From Manihot esculenta (lineage: Eukaryota; Streptophyta; Magnoliopsida; Malpighiales; Euphorbiaceae), in NCBI RefSeq assembly GCF_001659605.2, contig NC_035176.2:20709890-20773889 (forward strand): a stretch of 64,000 nucleotides of DNA. The letters are read 5' to 3'. The translations under genes were made by a program, and so were the position numbers. A model generated the notes under the pieces. The model worked only from the letters and a program-made list of their open reading frames with translations, was not told where the DNA came from and made no database searches. This document shows, one piece after another, positions 43,276 to 55,498 of the stretch (positions within the stretch are counted from its first letter, which is position 1; each line of letters starts with the position of its first letter).

Positions 43276-45002
43276 TGATAGAGCATATTTTAGTCCATTT
43301 TATCATTATGTTCTTGATGTTTATTTGCATCTTTTCAGCCTAATTTTGTGGTTTTAATCATGTTTTGCAGATAATAGGTGTAAAGAGACAATCTGATGAA
43401 AATGCTTCTAAAACTGCCAAAAAGTGCCAAATATGAAAAGTGCCAAACAAGGAAAGTTTTCAGATAAGGAAACTGTCAAATAAGGAAACTGTCAAATAAG
43501 GAAAGTTTTCAAATAAGGAAAGTGCAGAAGTAAAAACAAATAAGGAAAGCTCAGTCAACAGATTATTTGAAATTCAAATTGCAGATCTTTCTTTCCTTGT
43601 TTAAAGATGTGCAGACACCTCAGCAGTCAGATCTTCCTATTTAGGCAGCAAGATTTCAAGAAGACGCACTTGCCTCTCTTGCATTAAGTATTTAAGATTT
43701 GAAATTCAAACGAAGGCTCCACCTGAAAAGGAAAGTCTGAACAGCATATCTTTCCCTCTGCATAACCCATCCGCGCGCTTCCTTCCTTCTGAAGAGCCAA
43801 TCCGCGCGCCTCGTTCCTTCTGAAGACCTTGCAACGCGATTCTTTCCTTTTCATACACAACTTAGGCAGCAAGTAAGGACCTAGGGCAACACTTTCAACT
43901 ATAAAAAGACACATAAGGAGCCTCCCCATGCTTTTTCTACTCTCCCTTGGACACACCTACGGGATTGCAAGTGGCACCATCTCTTCTTCTTCCTTTCTTT
44001 ATTTTTGATTTTTATTTCAGCCATGAGTGGCTAAAACCTTTTTTCTAGTTGAAGATTGGTTGAAATTTTGGTTGTTTTATGGATTGTGAGATCTGAACAC
44101 ACATTGTTTGTCTTTTGGTTATTCAATATTCATACAGTTCATGCTTGATTCTATTATTGCTTTGTTATTTTGATCAAATTGGCCACTTGATTATTGATTG
44201 CAAGGTAATATATTGTTAGTCTGAATAATTTTAAGTCTGTAATTGCTTTGATTATTCAAACATAAGAACACTTGGTGTGAAAACTAAGCAAATTGTATGA
44301 TCTAGCAACATCTCATGCGTTTGAGTGGTTAGTATTTGATCTCTCTCTCTCTTCATGCAGTTAATAATTGTTTGATGCCTAAGGCCAAAGGACGTTCCTT
44401 GGCAATTTGTTAATTAGTAATTAATTAGAGGGCGTTCCCTAATTGGTTTAATCATAAGGAGAGACATGGTGGCGAGAAGCGTTTTCCATCTCCATAACTA
44501 ATCTATTGAATCAATAAAAAGAACATAAGTTTCAATGATCAATCCCAACAACTGAAGTGGATCCAACTCTTCAACTAGAACTTTCTCATATTTGATTTCT
44601 CTTTATTTTTATTATTCGCTTTCTTTTATTGCTTTCAGTTAATTGAATCAATCTCAAACCCCCTTTTTTACTTTACTTGCAGTTTACTTTTATTTTGCTT
44701 TCAGTTTATTTCACTTTCAGTTTGTTTTGCTTTCCGTTTATTTCGCTTTCAATTTATTTCGCTTTCAGTTTATTTCGCTTTCAGTTTGTTTCGCTTTCAG
44801 TTTGTTTCGCTTTCAGTTTGTTTTACTTTCAGTTTGTTTCGCTTTCAGTTATTTGCTTTCAGTTTATTTTCTTGGTCTTGATAAGGAAGATAGGTAAGTT
44901 ATCAATTCCCTGTGGATTCGATCCTTTCACCACTATCTACAGTTGTAAAATTTGTGATAACTGGAAATGTTATTTTTGACCGGCTTCGATAATCGCAAGT
45001 CA
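43276..45002 (+). repeat. Element 7 3' LTR (1727 bp)
   Basis: Starts TGATAGAGCATATTTTAG and ends CGCAAGTCA. Same modules as the 5' LTR, with more 16-bp repeats at 44687-44870. Confidence 0.93.
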
Positions 45003-45844
45003 GTAACTCCTTTGAAGAATGCCTTGCCAATCTGGAAAAGATCCTACAGAGATGCCTTGAATCAAATCTTGTACTTAACTACGAGAAATGCCACTTCATG
45101 GTCAACCAAGGTTTGATCGTAGGCCATGTTGTTTCAGCTAAAGGAATTGAAGTGGACAAAGCCAAGGTGGATACCATCAAAAATCTGCCTTGCCCCACAA
45201 ACGTTAGAGAGATCCGCTCTCTCCTTAGCCATGCAGGATTCTACAGAAGATTCATAAAAGATTTCTCCAAAATCATACAGCCATTATGCAGATTGCTCCA
45301 GCAAGATATAACATTTGATTTTGATGCAGGTTGCAAGACAACATTTGATCTGATAAAGGAATTACTTGTGACTGCCCCAATCATTCTGCCACCTGACTGG
45401 AACTTGCCCTTTGAAATCATGTGTGGTGCAAGCAACTACGCTGTGGGGGCAGTCTTGGGGCAATGTGTAGGGAACTCACCTCACATGATTCACTATGCAT
45501 CTCGCACATTGGACGCTGCCCAAAGCAACTATTGAACAATAGAAAAGGAGCTCTTGGCTGTTGTATTTGCCTTAGAGAAATTCAGACCATACCTCCTGGG
45601 GACCAAAGTCATAGTTTACTCAGACCACGCAGCTTTGAGATACTTGATCAAGAAAAAGGAGGCAAAACCGAGACTCATTCGGTGGATTCTGCTATTACAA
45701 GAGTTTGATCTGGAGATACAAGACAAGAAAGGAAAGGAGAATCTAGTGGCTGATAACCTAAGCTGACTTTCCACTAGTTCTGCACCATGCCCAATCAAGG
45801 AAGACTTTCCAGACAAATATCTGTTCGTCTCTCAGCTTGCTTAA
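45003..45844 (+). pseudogene. Element 3 reverse transcriptase end and RNase H
   Basis: Continues from 38920 ([17 protein letters not shown]). The connection [12 protein letters not shown] is intact. RNase H has CGAS instead of CDAS, so its first catalytic Asp is lost, then a TGA at 45533-45535, then [14 protein letters not shown] and [10 protein letters not shown], and ADNLS with another TGA at 45765-45767. It ends KEDFPDKYLFVSQLA and stop, the same end as element 2. No integrase follows. Confidence 0.9.
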
Positions 45845-46667
45845 TGGATCGCACCACACAAACCACACAAGGGGAGTACTCAGTTTCCTTTGAACTTTAA
45901 TATCTCTAATACATTGAGGAAAATGCATGAATTAGGTGTAGGGGTGTATATCTCTGAATATTTATTTTTAAGTCTTCCATTTTTGCTTTAATTTTTAGTT
46001 TGAATGCATTAGGTGAATCTTTTTTTCATTTTTGTTATTGTTGCTTTTAATGCACACACATGTGGCCAAAGTTCTTTTTTCTGTTTTGATATACTTTACT
46101 CAAACACATAGGCTACATTGAATGAGCTTTCTTTCCATGAACCCATTGATGTGAAGACTCTTTAAACCTAAGTTGAATCAATTGCAGTGAGTTGTATTTT
46201 TTGGAAACTTCCTTTTGAATTGAATCTTTGAGCTTGCTATGGTGAAAAATATATGACATTACTCATTAGAGAGAATAATAAATTGAAAGATGTGTGAATA
46301 ATGAAACATGACTTATTTTAGCAATTGGTGTTGATTTACCCAATTCATTGAGAGAAAGAAATTCAGCAAAGGCAAAGACTTTAAAAGCACAAATTAAAAA
46401 CTGTTCCAATGGTCAAAAGACTATGAACATAGCTAGTAGCCACTTGAACAGGTGACCAACTGAGTAACTGGGGGTGGGTATCACAAATATGTACCTTCAC
46501 GTCAAAAGGTTGGTGACTTTTTCAAGCAAGAATAAAGTGCAAAAGGCTAAATAAAGTGCTTCAAGTAAAGGCAAATCACTCCGAGAGCTAGAAAGAGTCT
46601 TAACTGAACAAGAATATGTGCATGTATAATCTCTCTCTTGAGGCAAACAAGTACTAGCCATGGTAGG
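45845..46667 (+). other. Element 3 3' non-coding region
   Basis: No gene. Contains the internal hairpin-PPT module, slightly decayed (CATTG-AGGA-AAATG at 45912-45925, then TTAGGTGTAGGGGTG), and the block conserved among Athila elements (GGCTACATTGAATGAGC, GCAATTGGTGTTGATTTACC, GACTATGAACATAGCTAGTA). It is cut at GCCATGGTAGG by element 9 and continues at 60610. Confidence 0.75.
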
Positions 46668-46786
46668 TGATAGCGGTTGTCAAAGCCGTTAAAAATAAAC
46701 TTATTATCAATCAACAAAATAATTTATAGATAGTGGCAATAGGGTCGAACCACAGGGATTTGACACTAGAGATCTTCCTAGTTATG

Positions 46787-48542
46787 TGACTTGCAGTTGT
46801 CGAAGCCGGTCAAAAATAACCTTTCCGGTTATCAACAATTTTACAACTGCAGATAGTCATAAAGGATCGAATCCACAGAGAATTGAATACTTATCTATTT
46901 TTCCCAACAAGATCAAGAGAATCAACTGGAAGCACAACTGAAAGCAAGTAACTGAAAGCAGAATAAAAGTAAAGTGCAATAAAGTAAAAAAGGGGGGTTT
47001 TGAGATTGATTTGACTAACAACTATTGAAAGCAATTAAATCAGCAAGTAATTAAAATAAAATAGGAAATCAATATAAGAAAGGTCTAGTTGAAGATATGG
47101 ATCCACCTTGGTTGCTTGGATTGATCATTGAAACTTATGTTCTCTTGATTGGTTCAATAGATTAGTTATGGAGGTGGAAGACGCTTCTCACCACCATGTC
47201 TCTCCTTATGATTAAATCAATTAGGGAACATCCTCTAATCAATTACTAATTAAAAAATTGCCAAGGAACGTCCTTGGGCCTTAGGCATCAAAACAATTGT
47301 CAATCGCATGAAGAAAGAGAGAGATCCAATCCTAGCTACTCAAACGCATGAGATGTTGCTAAATCATACAATTCCTTAGTTATTACACCAAGTGTTCTTA
47401 GGTCAGAATATTTCTAGCAATTACGGACTAAAAAATATCCCAACTAACAATCAATTAACTTTACAATCAAGAATCAAGTGGCCAATTTGATCAAAATAAC
47501 AAAGCAATCATGGATTCAAACACACTATTGCATGAATATTGAACTAATCAAAGAGAAATAGTTTATGTTCAGATCTCACAATCCCTAAAACAACCTTAGT
47601 TTCAACCAATCTTCAACTAGAATTAAGGGTTTCAGCCACTCATGGCTGAACCAAAACATAAAATTAAAGAAAATAAGAGGAAAGAAGAACCGACGGTGGA
47701 GAAGAGAGGTGGAGATCGGCGGCCAAACTTCCTTGGCCGAATGGGGGTGATCAATTCTGCCACTTCTTGTCTTCTTAAGGCCTTTAAATATGTCTTGAGA
47801 GGCTGCCTAAGGTTTCTTGGCAGTCCATGAGTCTTTTGGAGGCTTCCCAAAATGCCCTTGGTCCAATATGTGCCTTCTATGTGCATGTGTGAAGGGAAAA
47901 ACGTGGAGCATGTATCAAATTGCAAGGGATGGGCTCTTTGGTCTTTCACTTGCTGCCCAAGGTCTTCAAGATGTTGCCCAAGTGTGTTCAAGTTGCTGCC
48001 CAAGGTGCCTCTTCACATTCCCTTGCCGCCCATTCACAATTAAGGAAGGTGGAGCCTCATTTTGCAATTTGAATTTTGAATGTGCAAGGCATGAAGTGGG
48101 AAACATGTGACCTTTGGATTTGGCTTCCTTAATAAGCTGGATCTTGAAATCCAAAATCTGAATATGAATCTTGGAGATTTGAATTTCAAAATACTTTCCT
48201 CATTTGGCTCTCCATATATGGTAGCTTGAGATATGGATTCGTGAATAAGGAAAAGGCTACTTGGAGATTTGAAATTTGAATTTCAAATTGGCTTGGCTGA
48301 ATGTTCTTTCCATATTTACCACTTTCCTTATTTAGAAATTTTCTTATTTAGCTTGACTTGATTTCAACTTGGCAGGCTTGCTCCCTTTTGCTCCAAATAA
48401 GGCAGTTTTAGGGGGATTTTCTCCAAAATGTCCTTTTACACCATTTTCTGCAAAACAATGTCAAGAGTACTAAATTAAGCAGAAATCATGTAAATAATCA
48501 TCAATAATATCAAGATAAAAAGGACTAAAATATGCTCTATCA
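46787..48542 (-). repeat. Element 8 3' LTR (1756 bp)
   Basis: Contains twin ACGT hairpins on the minus strand (47221-47237 with one change, 47261-47277), the CAGCCA hairpin (47628-47652), a TCGGCGGCC word (47700-47720) and TTGCCCAAG repeats (47955-48005). Confidence 0.94.
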
Positions 48543-48582
48543 AATACCCCCACACTTAGCCTTTTGCTTGTCCTCAAGCAAA
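48543..48582 (-). promoter_or_regulatory. Element 8 terminal hairpin and polypurine tract
   Basis: Minus strand: TTTGCTTG-AGGA-CAAGCAAA (48563-48582), then AGGCTAAGTGTGGGGGTATT against the LTR. Confidence 0.88.
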
Positions 48583-49587
48583 TAAACATAGTTAAACAAG
48601 CTTTCTTTGCTACTTGATCCTTATTTCCACTTAAACTCTTACTCAAGACACCAATTTTGAATCATTGCAATGAAGGATATATGTGTGAAGATTACTTACC
48701 TTCTTTCCTTGTTTCCCTTTGCTTACCATGGCTAGGATTTGTTTTCCTCAAGAGAAAGATCATACATGTACATTAATTTGTTCAGATAAGACTTTTTCTA
48801 GCTTTCAGAGTGACTTGCCCTTACCTTGAAGTACTTTATTCAGCTTTTTGCACTTTTAATTTTGCTTGAACAAGTCACCAACCTTTTGACGTGAAGGTAT
48901 ATATTTGTGATACCCACCCCCAGTTACTCAGTTGGTCACCTGTCCAAGTGGCTACTAGCTCTGTTCATAGTCTTTTGACTGTTGGAACATTTTTCAATTT
49001 GTGCTTTTGAAGTCTAAACCTTTGTGAATTTCTTTCTCTCAATGATTTGGGCAAATCAACACCAATTGCTAAATCAAGTCATGTTAAGTTCATTCACACA
49101 ACTTTCAATTTATTCTCTCTAATGAGGGTCATCAATATATTTTTCACCATGGCAAGCTCAAAGATTCAATTCAAAAGGCAATTCTCAAACATGAATATAA
49201 CTTACTGCAATTGATTCAACATAAGTTTAAAGAGTCATCACATCAATGGGGTCATAGAAAGAAAAGCTCATCTAACATAGTCTATCAGTTTGAGTAGAGA
49301 AAATCAAAAAGAAGAAGAAGGTTTTGGTTGTGTGTGTGTTATTGAAAGGAAAAACTTTTAAAAAAAAAAATTCAACTGTGGCTATTCAGAACAAGCAAAT
49401 CACAAAAATGAAACTGAAAGGGAAACATGTGCGCAATACTGAAAGAAAAAGAATAAAAGAAGAGGGAGAAGAAGAAGAAATATGCACCTCCACACCTAAA
49501 TTATGCATTGTCCTCAATGTATAAGAAACATAAAAAAACAAAGGAAACTGAGTACTCCCCTGGGGTGTGGTGCATGGCATGATCCAC
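48583..49587 (-). promoter_or_regulatory. Element 8 conserved 3' region with internal hairpin-PPT module
   Basis: No gene. The block shared with the other Athila elements is followed at 49488-49519 (minus) by CATTG-AGGA-CAATG and TTTAGGTGTGGAGGTGCA. Just downstream of the integrase stop is the phrase CACACCCCAGGGGAGTACTC, also seen after RNase H in element 3 (45860-45880). Confidence 0.75.
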
Positions 49588-50865
49588 TTAGGCAAAAGGA
49601 TGTTGTAGTGGAATTTCTTCCACCACTTGTACTGTGAATCCTTCAAAGTATGGTTTCAGACGATGTCCATTTACCTTGAAGATTTTTTCAGTCTCTATGC
49701 TTTGGATGTCTACAGCTCCATGTGGGTAGGCATGCTCTACAATGAATGGTCCAATCCACCTAGACTGTAGCTTTCCTGAAAATAATTTCAAACGAGAGTC
49801 AAAGAGTAAGACTTTATCACCAACCTCAAATTGTTTTCTTGAAAGATGACTGTCATGGGAGGCTTTGGTTTTTGTTTTGTAGTTCCAAGAATTCTCATAT
49901 GCATCTCGTCTTATTTCCTCTATCTCTTGCAGTTGTAGTTTGCGATGGTGGCCAGCTTCCTTAAGGTCCATGTTGCAGTTCTTTACAACCCAATAGGCCT
50001 TGTGTTCAAGTTCAACTGGAAGGTGGCAAGCTTTTCCATAGACCAACCTGTAAGGAGACATACCTATGGGAGTCTTGTAGGCTGTTCTGTAGGCCCATAA
50101 AGCATCTTCTAATCTTGTACTCCAGTCCTTTCGGTTAGGAGACACGGTCTTTTCAAGGATGGCCTTCATTTCTCTGTTGGACACTTCAGCTTGCCCATTT
50201 GTCTGAGGGTGGTATCCTGTGGATGTTCTATGGATCACATTATGCTTTCTGAGAAGGCTTTCGACTACCTTATTGCAAAAATTGGTCCCTCTGTCACTGA
50301 TGATTGCCTTTGGTACTCCATGTCTAGCAAAGATGTTGGTCTTCACAAAGTCTACTACTGCCTTGGCATCATCAGTCTTAGTTGCTCTAGCTTCCACCCA
50401 TTTGGACACATAATCCACTGCAAGGATGATGTAAGTGTATCCAAAGGATGGTGGGAATGGGCCCATGAAGTCTATGCCCCAAACATCAAATACCTCACAG
50501 ACCATGATGGGGTTTTGTGGCATTTGATTTCTTTTGCTCAGATTTCCAGTCTGTTGACACCTAGCACATGATTTGCAAAACAGAAAAGCATCTCGAAAAA
50601 TAGTGGGCCAGAATAGGCCACTTTCAAGCATCTTATGAGCAGTCTTTCTTGGACCAAAGTGTCCACCACAACTATATGAATGACAAAAAGTAAGCACATA
50701 AGCTATTTCTTGGTCAGGAATACATCTCCTTATCATTTGATCAGCACAATGTTTCCACAGATATGGCTCATCCCAAACATAGTATTTGGCATCTTTCTTT
50801 ATCTTATCCTTGGTGTGCTTTGGCATGTCAGAAGGTAAATTACCTGTAGCCAAGTAGTTCACCAT
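49588..50865 (-). CDS. Element 8 integrase (425 aa from first Met)
   Basis: It joins retroelement cDNA to host DNA. From the Met at 50865: lead-in [20 protein letters not shown], zinc-binding HHCC (H62, H69, C100, C103), the catalytic core with Asp 132 (GIDFMGP), Asp 191 (SDRGTNF) and Glu 227 (NGQAE), 35 residues between the last two, then [27 protein letters not shown] split over the usual spacing, and a C-terminal domain ([32 protein letters not shown]). All key residues are present and there is no internal stop. The frame is open upstream to a TAA at 50956-50958, beyond which the protease-linker frame continues in phase. Confidence 0.93.
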   Translation of the reverse strand: MVNYLATGNLPSDMPKHTKDKIKKDAKYYVWDEPYLWKHCADQMIRRCIPDQEIAYVLTFCHSYSCGGHFGPRKTAHKMLESGLFWPTIFRDAFLFCKSCARCQQTGNLSKRNQMPQNPIMVCEVFDVWGIDFMGPFPPSFGYTYIILAVDYVSKWVEARATKTDDAKAVVDFVKTNIFARHGVPKAIISDRGTNFCNKVVESLLRKHNVIHRTSTGYHPQTNGQAEVSNREMKAILEKTVSPNRKDWSTRLEDALWAYRTAYKTPIGMSPYRLVYGKACHLPVELEHKAYWVVKNCNMDLKEAGHHRKLQLQEIEEIRRDAYENSWNYKTKTKASHDSHLSRKQFEVGDKVLLFDSRLKLFSGKLQSRWIGPFIVEHAYPHGAVDIQSIETEKIFKVNGHRLKPYFEGFTVQVVEEIPLQHPFA

Positions 50866-50955
50866 GTTTGCGTACCATGGTTCATCAGATTGAGCAAGGA
50901 AGATTTGTTCAAGTAGGTCGTTCTTACATTCTTCAGATTCTAAAAGGTGTTGCTC

Positions 50956-52140
50956 TTAGCTTGATAGCAATGGAGGTGGCAAAGAACTGGATTCAGAATC
51001 TTCCTTTTGCGCATGATCTGACTGCAAAGGCGGACTGGAAGAGCTTGCTTGCGTTGGAGGCTGTGGAGCAAGGTTCGGAGGCCAAAGGATGGCTGAGTTC
51101 GGCGGCCGAAGGGAGGTGGAGTTCGGCGGCCGAAAGGCAGTGTCTTCAGTCTGCACAAGGCTTTCCTGCAGGGGTGCAACAGAGTTTTCTTCATCCTGCG
51201 CTTGCTTGCAATTTACCTGTTGGACACTATAGACTGTCTCTTTCAGTTTTGGTTCTTTCTGACTCTCAGTCCTGCAAAGATCATCATTCAGAACATAATC
51301 TTGATTCTCATCAAATATTTCCTGGCTCAAGCAGTCTATAATATCAAGACCATAGACAGGGGACATATCATGTGGATATTTCATGGCATCATAGACATTA
51401 AACTTAATCACTTCCCCTTCAAACTCCATAGTGAGAGTACCATCATGCACATCAATCTTAGTTCTAGCAGTACTCAAGAAAGGACATCCAAGAAGGATAT
51501 CAGAACTAGCATTGCAACTATCTTCCTTAGTATCAATCACATAAAAATCTATAGGAAAGACAAGTTCATCTACTTAAACTAACACATCTTCTAGAACACC
51601 TATGGGATATACCACAGATCTATCAGCTAATTGAATCACAACTCTTGTGTCCTTTAGTGCACATGCATTCAGAGATTTATAGATGGAAAGAGGCATGACA
51701 TTTATGGATGCACCAAGATCACACATGGCTTTCTTAATTCCAACATTCCCAATCTTGCAAGAGATAGCAAACATACCTTTGTCTTTGCATTTAGTAGGGA
51801 GTTCTCTTTTAATCACAGTAGTAACAACTTCACCTACACTTACTTTTTCTCTCTCAGCTAGCTTTCTTCTATTGGTGCAAAGTTCTTTTAGAAATTTTGC
51901 GTACCTGGGAATCTGCTTAACAACATCTAGTAGTGGTATGTTGATTTTCACTTTTCTGAAAGTCTCAAGAATCTCCTTTTCTTCCTTTTCTTTTTGTGTT
52001 CTTTCAAATCTTTTTGGAAAAGGAGGTGGAATGTGAAAACGTACCTTTGGATCAGTCTTCTGCGCAGGTGGTGTTTCAAATTGCGCTGGAGAGGCTTCAG
52101 GTTGCCTTGGCTTTGGCGCAACTTGTGTTTCAGAATGCAC
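50956..52140 (-). pseudogene. Element 8 protease and linker
   Basis: Readable from [17 protein letters not shown] through [15 protein letters not shown] to the active site [14 protein letters not shown], a TAA at 51574-51576 (a Gln codon in relatives), then [16 protein letters not shown], with Cys replacing Arg in the LLGRP motif. The linker after [11 protein letters not shown] carries FRPPN / LRPPN / LWPPN units, which are translations of the TTCGGCCGCCGAA word. It ends at TAA 50956-50958, after which [15 protein letters not shown] and [16 protein letters not shown] lead into integrase. RT and RNase H, about 470 residues in element 2, are missing. Confidence 0.87.
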
Positions 52141-52150
52141 AGGGAAGGTT

Positions 52151-53686
52151 TCAGATGGCCCAGGGCTTTGGTGCTATTTGCTTTTCTTCCTCATATCTTA
52201 CGTTTTGAAACTCTTTTCCACTTCTCAAAGTAATAGCACTGACATTTTGCCTGGGATTAGTTTCTGTTTGAGAAGGGAGTTTACCTTGGGTTTCATAATT
52301 GCTTCCGGATGTGGCCATCAGATCTACACGCTGATTGAGGCTTTGTATAGCACTCGCCATGGACTTCATCATCTTTTCAAGGCATTGGATGGGATTTGAA
52401 GGTGCTGGTTGGGCTTGGTTCCTTTGATAGTTTTGATGGTTCTGATTGTTGTTGGCCCTTCCGTAGCTGAAATTGGGGTGGTCTCTCCAACCTGGATTGT
52501 ATGTGTTTGAATACGGGTCATGTCTAGGCTGGTTGTTGTACCCTCCAATGGCATTAACTTGCTGGTTGTCTTCTTGCAGTGTAGGACATTGATTAGTTGG
52601 GTGTCCCACATATGCACAAATACCACATGGCCTAGGTGGCTGGGCTGCTTGAATCTGTTGAACCAGTCCTATGGCAAAATCTTTCATAACAGATGTCAGT
52701 TCAGAAATAGTAGGTGAACTTACCTCATTCACTCCTCTTTGCATTTGCTTTTCTTCTCCATATTGCCTAGATGAAGCTGCAAGTGTAGAAATCAACTCTC
52801 GCATCTCCCTAGGTGTCTTATATGCAATGGATCCTCCACAAGCTACATCTATGAATCTCCTTTCTGATGAGAGTAATCCTCCATAGAAGAACTGTATGAG
52901 GGACCTGTCTGACATATCATGTTGTGGACAACCTGTACATAGTCTTTCAAACCTTTCCCAGTAATCATATAAATCCTCAGTTGGTTTCTGTCTTATACTA
53001 GTGATTTCTCTTATTATACCAATTGACTTAGATGTTGGGAAGTATTTGTTCAAAAAGATTTGGACCATATCATCCCAAGAAGTTATAGATCCAGGTGGCA
53101 AATAAAATAACCAATCTTTAGCATAGTCATCTAATAAAAAAGGAAAAGCTCTTAATTTAACATGATCTTCAGAAATACCTTGAGGTCTCATGGATGAACA
53201 AATAATATTGAACTCTTTCAAGTGCTTGTGTGGATTTTCATTTTGCAAACCTCTAAATTTAGGGAGAAGATGAATCAAACTTGTTTTTAGTTCAAAGGGA
53301 ACTGTCAGAGGTGGATAGGTGATGTAAAGTGGAGCTTGATCACCTACAGGTGTTGCCAATTCTCTCATAGTTCTTTCCCTTGGCATCTATGGTCTCATGG
53401 CTAGATTTTCTTGAATTATTTAGTTTTGGACAACATGTCCATTAGGGGTAGCATGTTGTGCATTAGGTTCAGCCATTGGTGCAAAGTTTGGTTGTTGGAG
53501 AAGGGAAGGTTCGGCGGCCGAATGTTGATGAGGTTCAGCGGCCGAATGTGTGGCAGAATGTCCGGCTGCACAAAGGTAGTCTTCAGGCGCTTCTTCAGAT
53601 GGAACCGCTTGCTTTCCTAGTCTTCTAAGAGTGCGTTCAATCTTCGGATCATAAGGCAGAGTGTCCCTACGTTCAGATCTGGTCAT
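52151..53686 (-). pseudogene. Element 8 gag
   Basis: Starts MTRSERRDTLPYDPKIERT at 53686. Two stops near 53420 and 53389 interrupt the N-terminal region, which contains two TTCGGC-type words (53510-53546). From 53386 a 411-residue open stretch holds the Gag core (CITYPPLTV in a variant form, [26 protein letters not shown]) and a zinc knuckle CGICAYVGHPTNQC. It ends at 52151, one frame away from the protease part. Confidence 0.88.
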
Positions 53687-53714
53687 GAAAGAAAAATAAA
53701 CAAGTTAAATCAAT

Positions 53715-53732
53715 TCTCCGGCAACGGCGCCA
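53715..53732 (-). other. Element 8 primer-binding site (tRNA-Asp)
   Basis: Minus-strand TGGCGCCGTTGCCGGAGA, one base off the tRNA-Asp complement, five bases inside the LTR. Confidence 0.92.
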
Positions 53733-53737
53733 ATTTT

Positions 53738-55493
53738 TGACTCGCGGTTGTCGAAGCTGGTCAAAAATAACCTTTCCGGTTATCAACAATTTTACAACTG
53801 CAAATAGTGGTAAAGGATTGAATCCACAGAGAATTGAATACTTATCTATTTTTCCCAACAAGATCAAGAGAATCAACTGGAAGCACAACTGAAAGCAAGT
53901 AACTGAAAGCAGAATAAAAGTAAAGTATAATAAAGTAAAAAAGGGGGGGTTTGAGATTGATTTGACTAACAACTATTGAAAGCAATTAAATCAGCAAGTA
54001 ATTAAAATAAAATAGGAAATCAATATGAGAAAGGTCTAGTTGAAGATATGGATCCACCTTGGTTGCTTGGATTGATCATTGAAACTTATGTTCTCTTGAT
54101 TGGTTTAATAGATTAGTTATGGAGGTGGAAGACGCTTCTCACCACCATGTCTCTCCTTATGATTAAATCAATTAGGGAACGTCCTCTAATCAATTACTAA
54201 TTAACAAATTGCCAAGGAACGTCCTTGGGCCTTAGGCATCAAAACAATTGTCAATTGCATGAAGAAAGAGAGAGATCCAATCCTAGCTACTCAAATGCAT
54301 GAGATGTTGCTAGATCATACAATTCCTTAGTTATTACACCAAGTGTTCTTAGGTTGGAATATTTTCAGCAATTACGGACTAAAAAATATCCCAACTAACT
54401 ATCAATTAACTTTGCAATCAAGAATCAAGTGGCCAATTTGATCAAGACAACAAAGCAATCATGTATTCAAACACACTATTGCATGAATATTAAACTAATC
54501 AAAGAGAAATAGTTTATGTTCATATCTCACAATCCCTAAAACAACCTTAGTTTCAACCAATCTTCAACTAGAATTAAGGGTTTCAGCCACTCATGGCTGA
54601 ACCAAAACAGAAAATTAAAGAAAAGAAGAGGAAAGAAGAACCGGTGGTGGAGAAGAGAGGTGGAGATCGGCGGCCGAACTTCCTTGGCCGAATGGGAGTG
54701 ATCAATTCTGCCACTTCTTATCTTCTTAAGGCCTTTAAAAATGTCTTGAGAGGCTGTCTAGGGTTTCTTGGCAGTCCATGAGTCTTTTGGAGGCTGCCCA
54801 AAATGCCTTTGGTCCAATATGTGCCTTCTATGTGCATGTGTGAAGGGAAAAACGTGGAGTATGTATCAAATTGCAAGGGATGGGCTCTTTGGTCTTTCAC
54901 TTTCTGCCCAAGTTCTTCAAGATGCTTCCCAAGTGTGTTCAAGTTGCTGCCCAAGGTGCCTCTTCACATTCCCTTGCCACCCATTCACAATTAAGGAAGA
55001 TGGAGCCTCCTTTTGCAATTTGAATTTTGAATGTGCAAGGCATGAAGTGGGAAATATGTGATCTTTGGATTTGGCTTCCTTAATAAGCTGGATCTTGAAA
55101 TCCAAAATCTGAATATGAATCTTGGAGATTTAAATTTCAAAATACTTTCCTCATTTGGCTCTCCATATATGGCAGCTTGAGATATGGCTTCTTGAATAAG
55201 GAAAAGGCTACTTGGAAATTTGAAATTTGAAATTCAAATTGCCTTGGCTGAATGTTCTTTCCATATTTACCACTTTCCTTATTTAGAACTTTCCTTATTT
55301 AGCTTGACTTGATTTCAACTTGGCAGGCTTGCTCCCTTTTGCTCCAAATAAGGCAGTTTTAGGGGGATTTTCTCCAAAATATCCTTTTACACCATTTTCT
55401 ACAAAATAATGTCAAGAGTACTAAATTAAGCAGAAATCATGTAAATAATCATCAATAATATCAAGATAAAAAGGACTAAAATATGCTCTATCA
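53738..55493 (-). repeat. Element 8 5' LTR (1756 bp)
   Basis: Starts TGACTCGCGGTTGTCG and ends GCTCTATCA. Same modules as the 3' LTR: twin ACGT hairpins at 54172-54189 and 54212-54228, CAGCCA hairpin at about 54579-54603. Confidence 0.94.
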
Positions 55494-55498
55494 TTATG

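Larger units (their letters stand above)
38921..45002 (+). mobile_element. Element 7: non-autonomous Athila element with partial gag only
   Basis: TGATATAGCA..CGCAAGTCA, target duplication gtaac (38916-38920, 45003-45007). LTRs are 38921-40611 and 43276-45002. The internal part is 2.7 kb with a primer site, a short gag-derived ORF and the conserved 3' modules. It has no protease, RT, RNase H or integrase. It must have moved with help from other elements. Confidence 0.93.
46787..55493 (-). mobile_element. Element 8: Athila element with integrase but no RT/RNase H
   Basis: TGACTTGCAG..GCTCTATCA with target duplication ttatg (46782-46786, 55494-55498). Both LTRs are 1756 bp. Minus-strand order: LTR, tRNA-Asp site, gag, protease, linker, integrase, conserved 3' modules, LTR. 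The RT and RNase H block is absent, and protease and integrase lie in one frame with only two stop codons between 52140 and 49588. LTRs are similar but not identical, so it is moderately young. Confidence 0.94.

Noticed and set aside
47642..48110. Frames in the element 8 LTRs (also 54593-55061)
   Set aside because: They occur in both LTRs, start at the CAGCCA hairpin ATG, have no recognisable domain and are broken by differences between copies.
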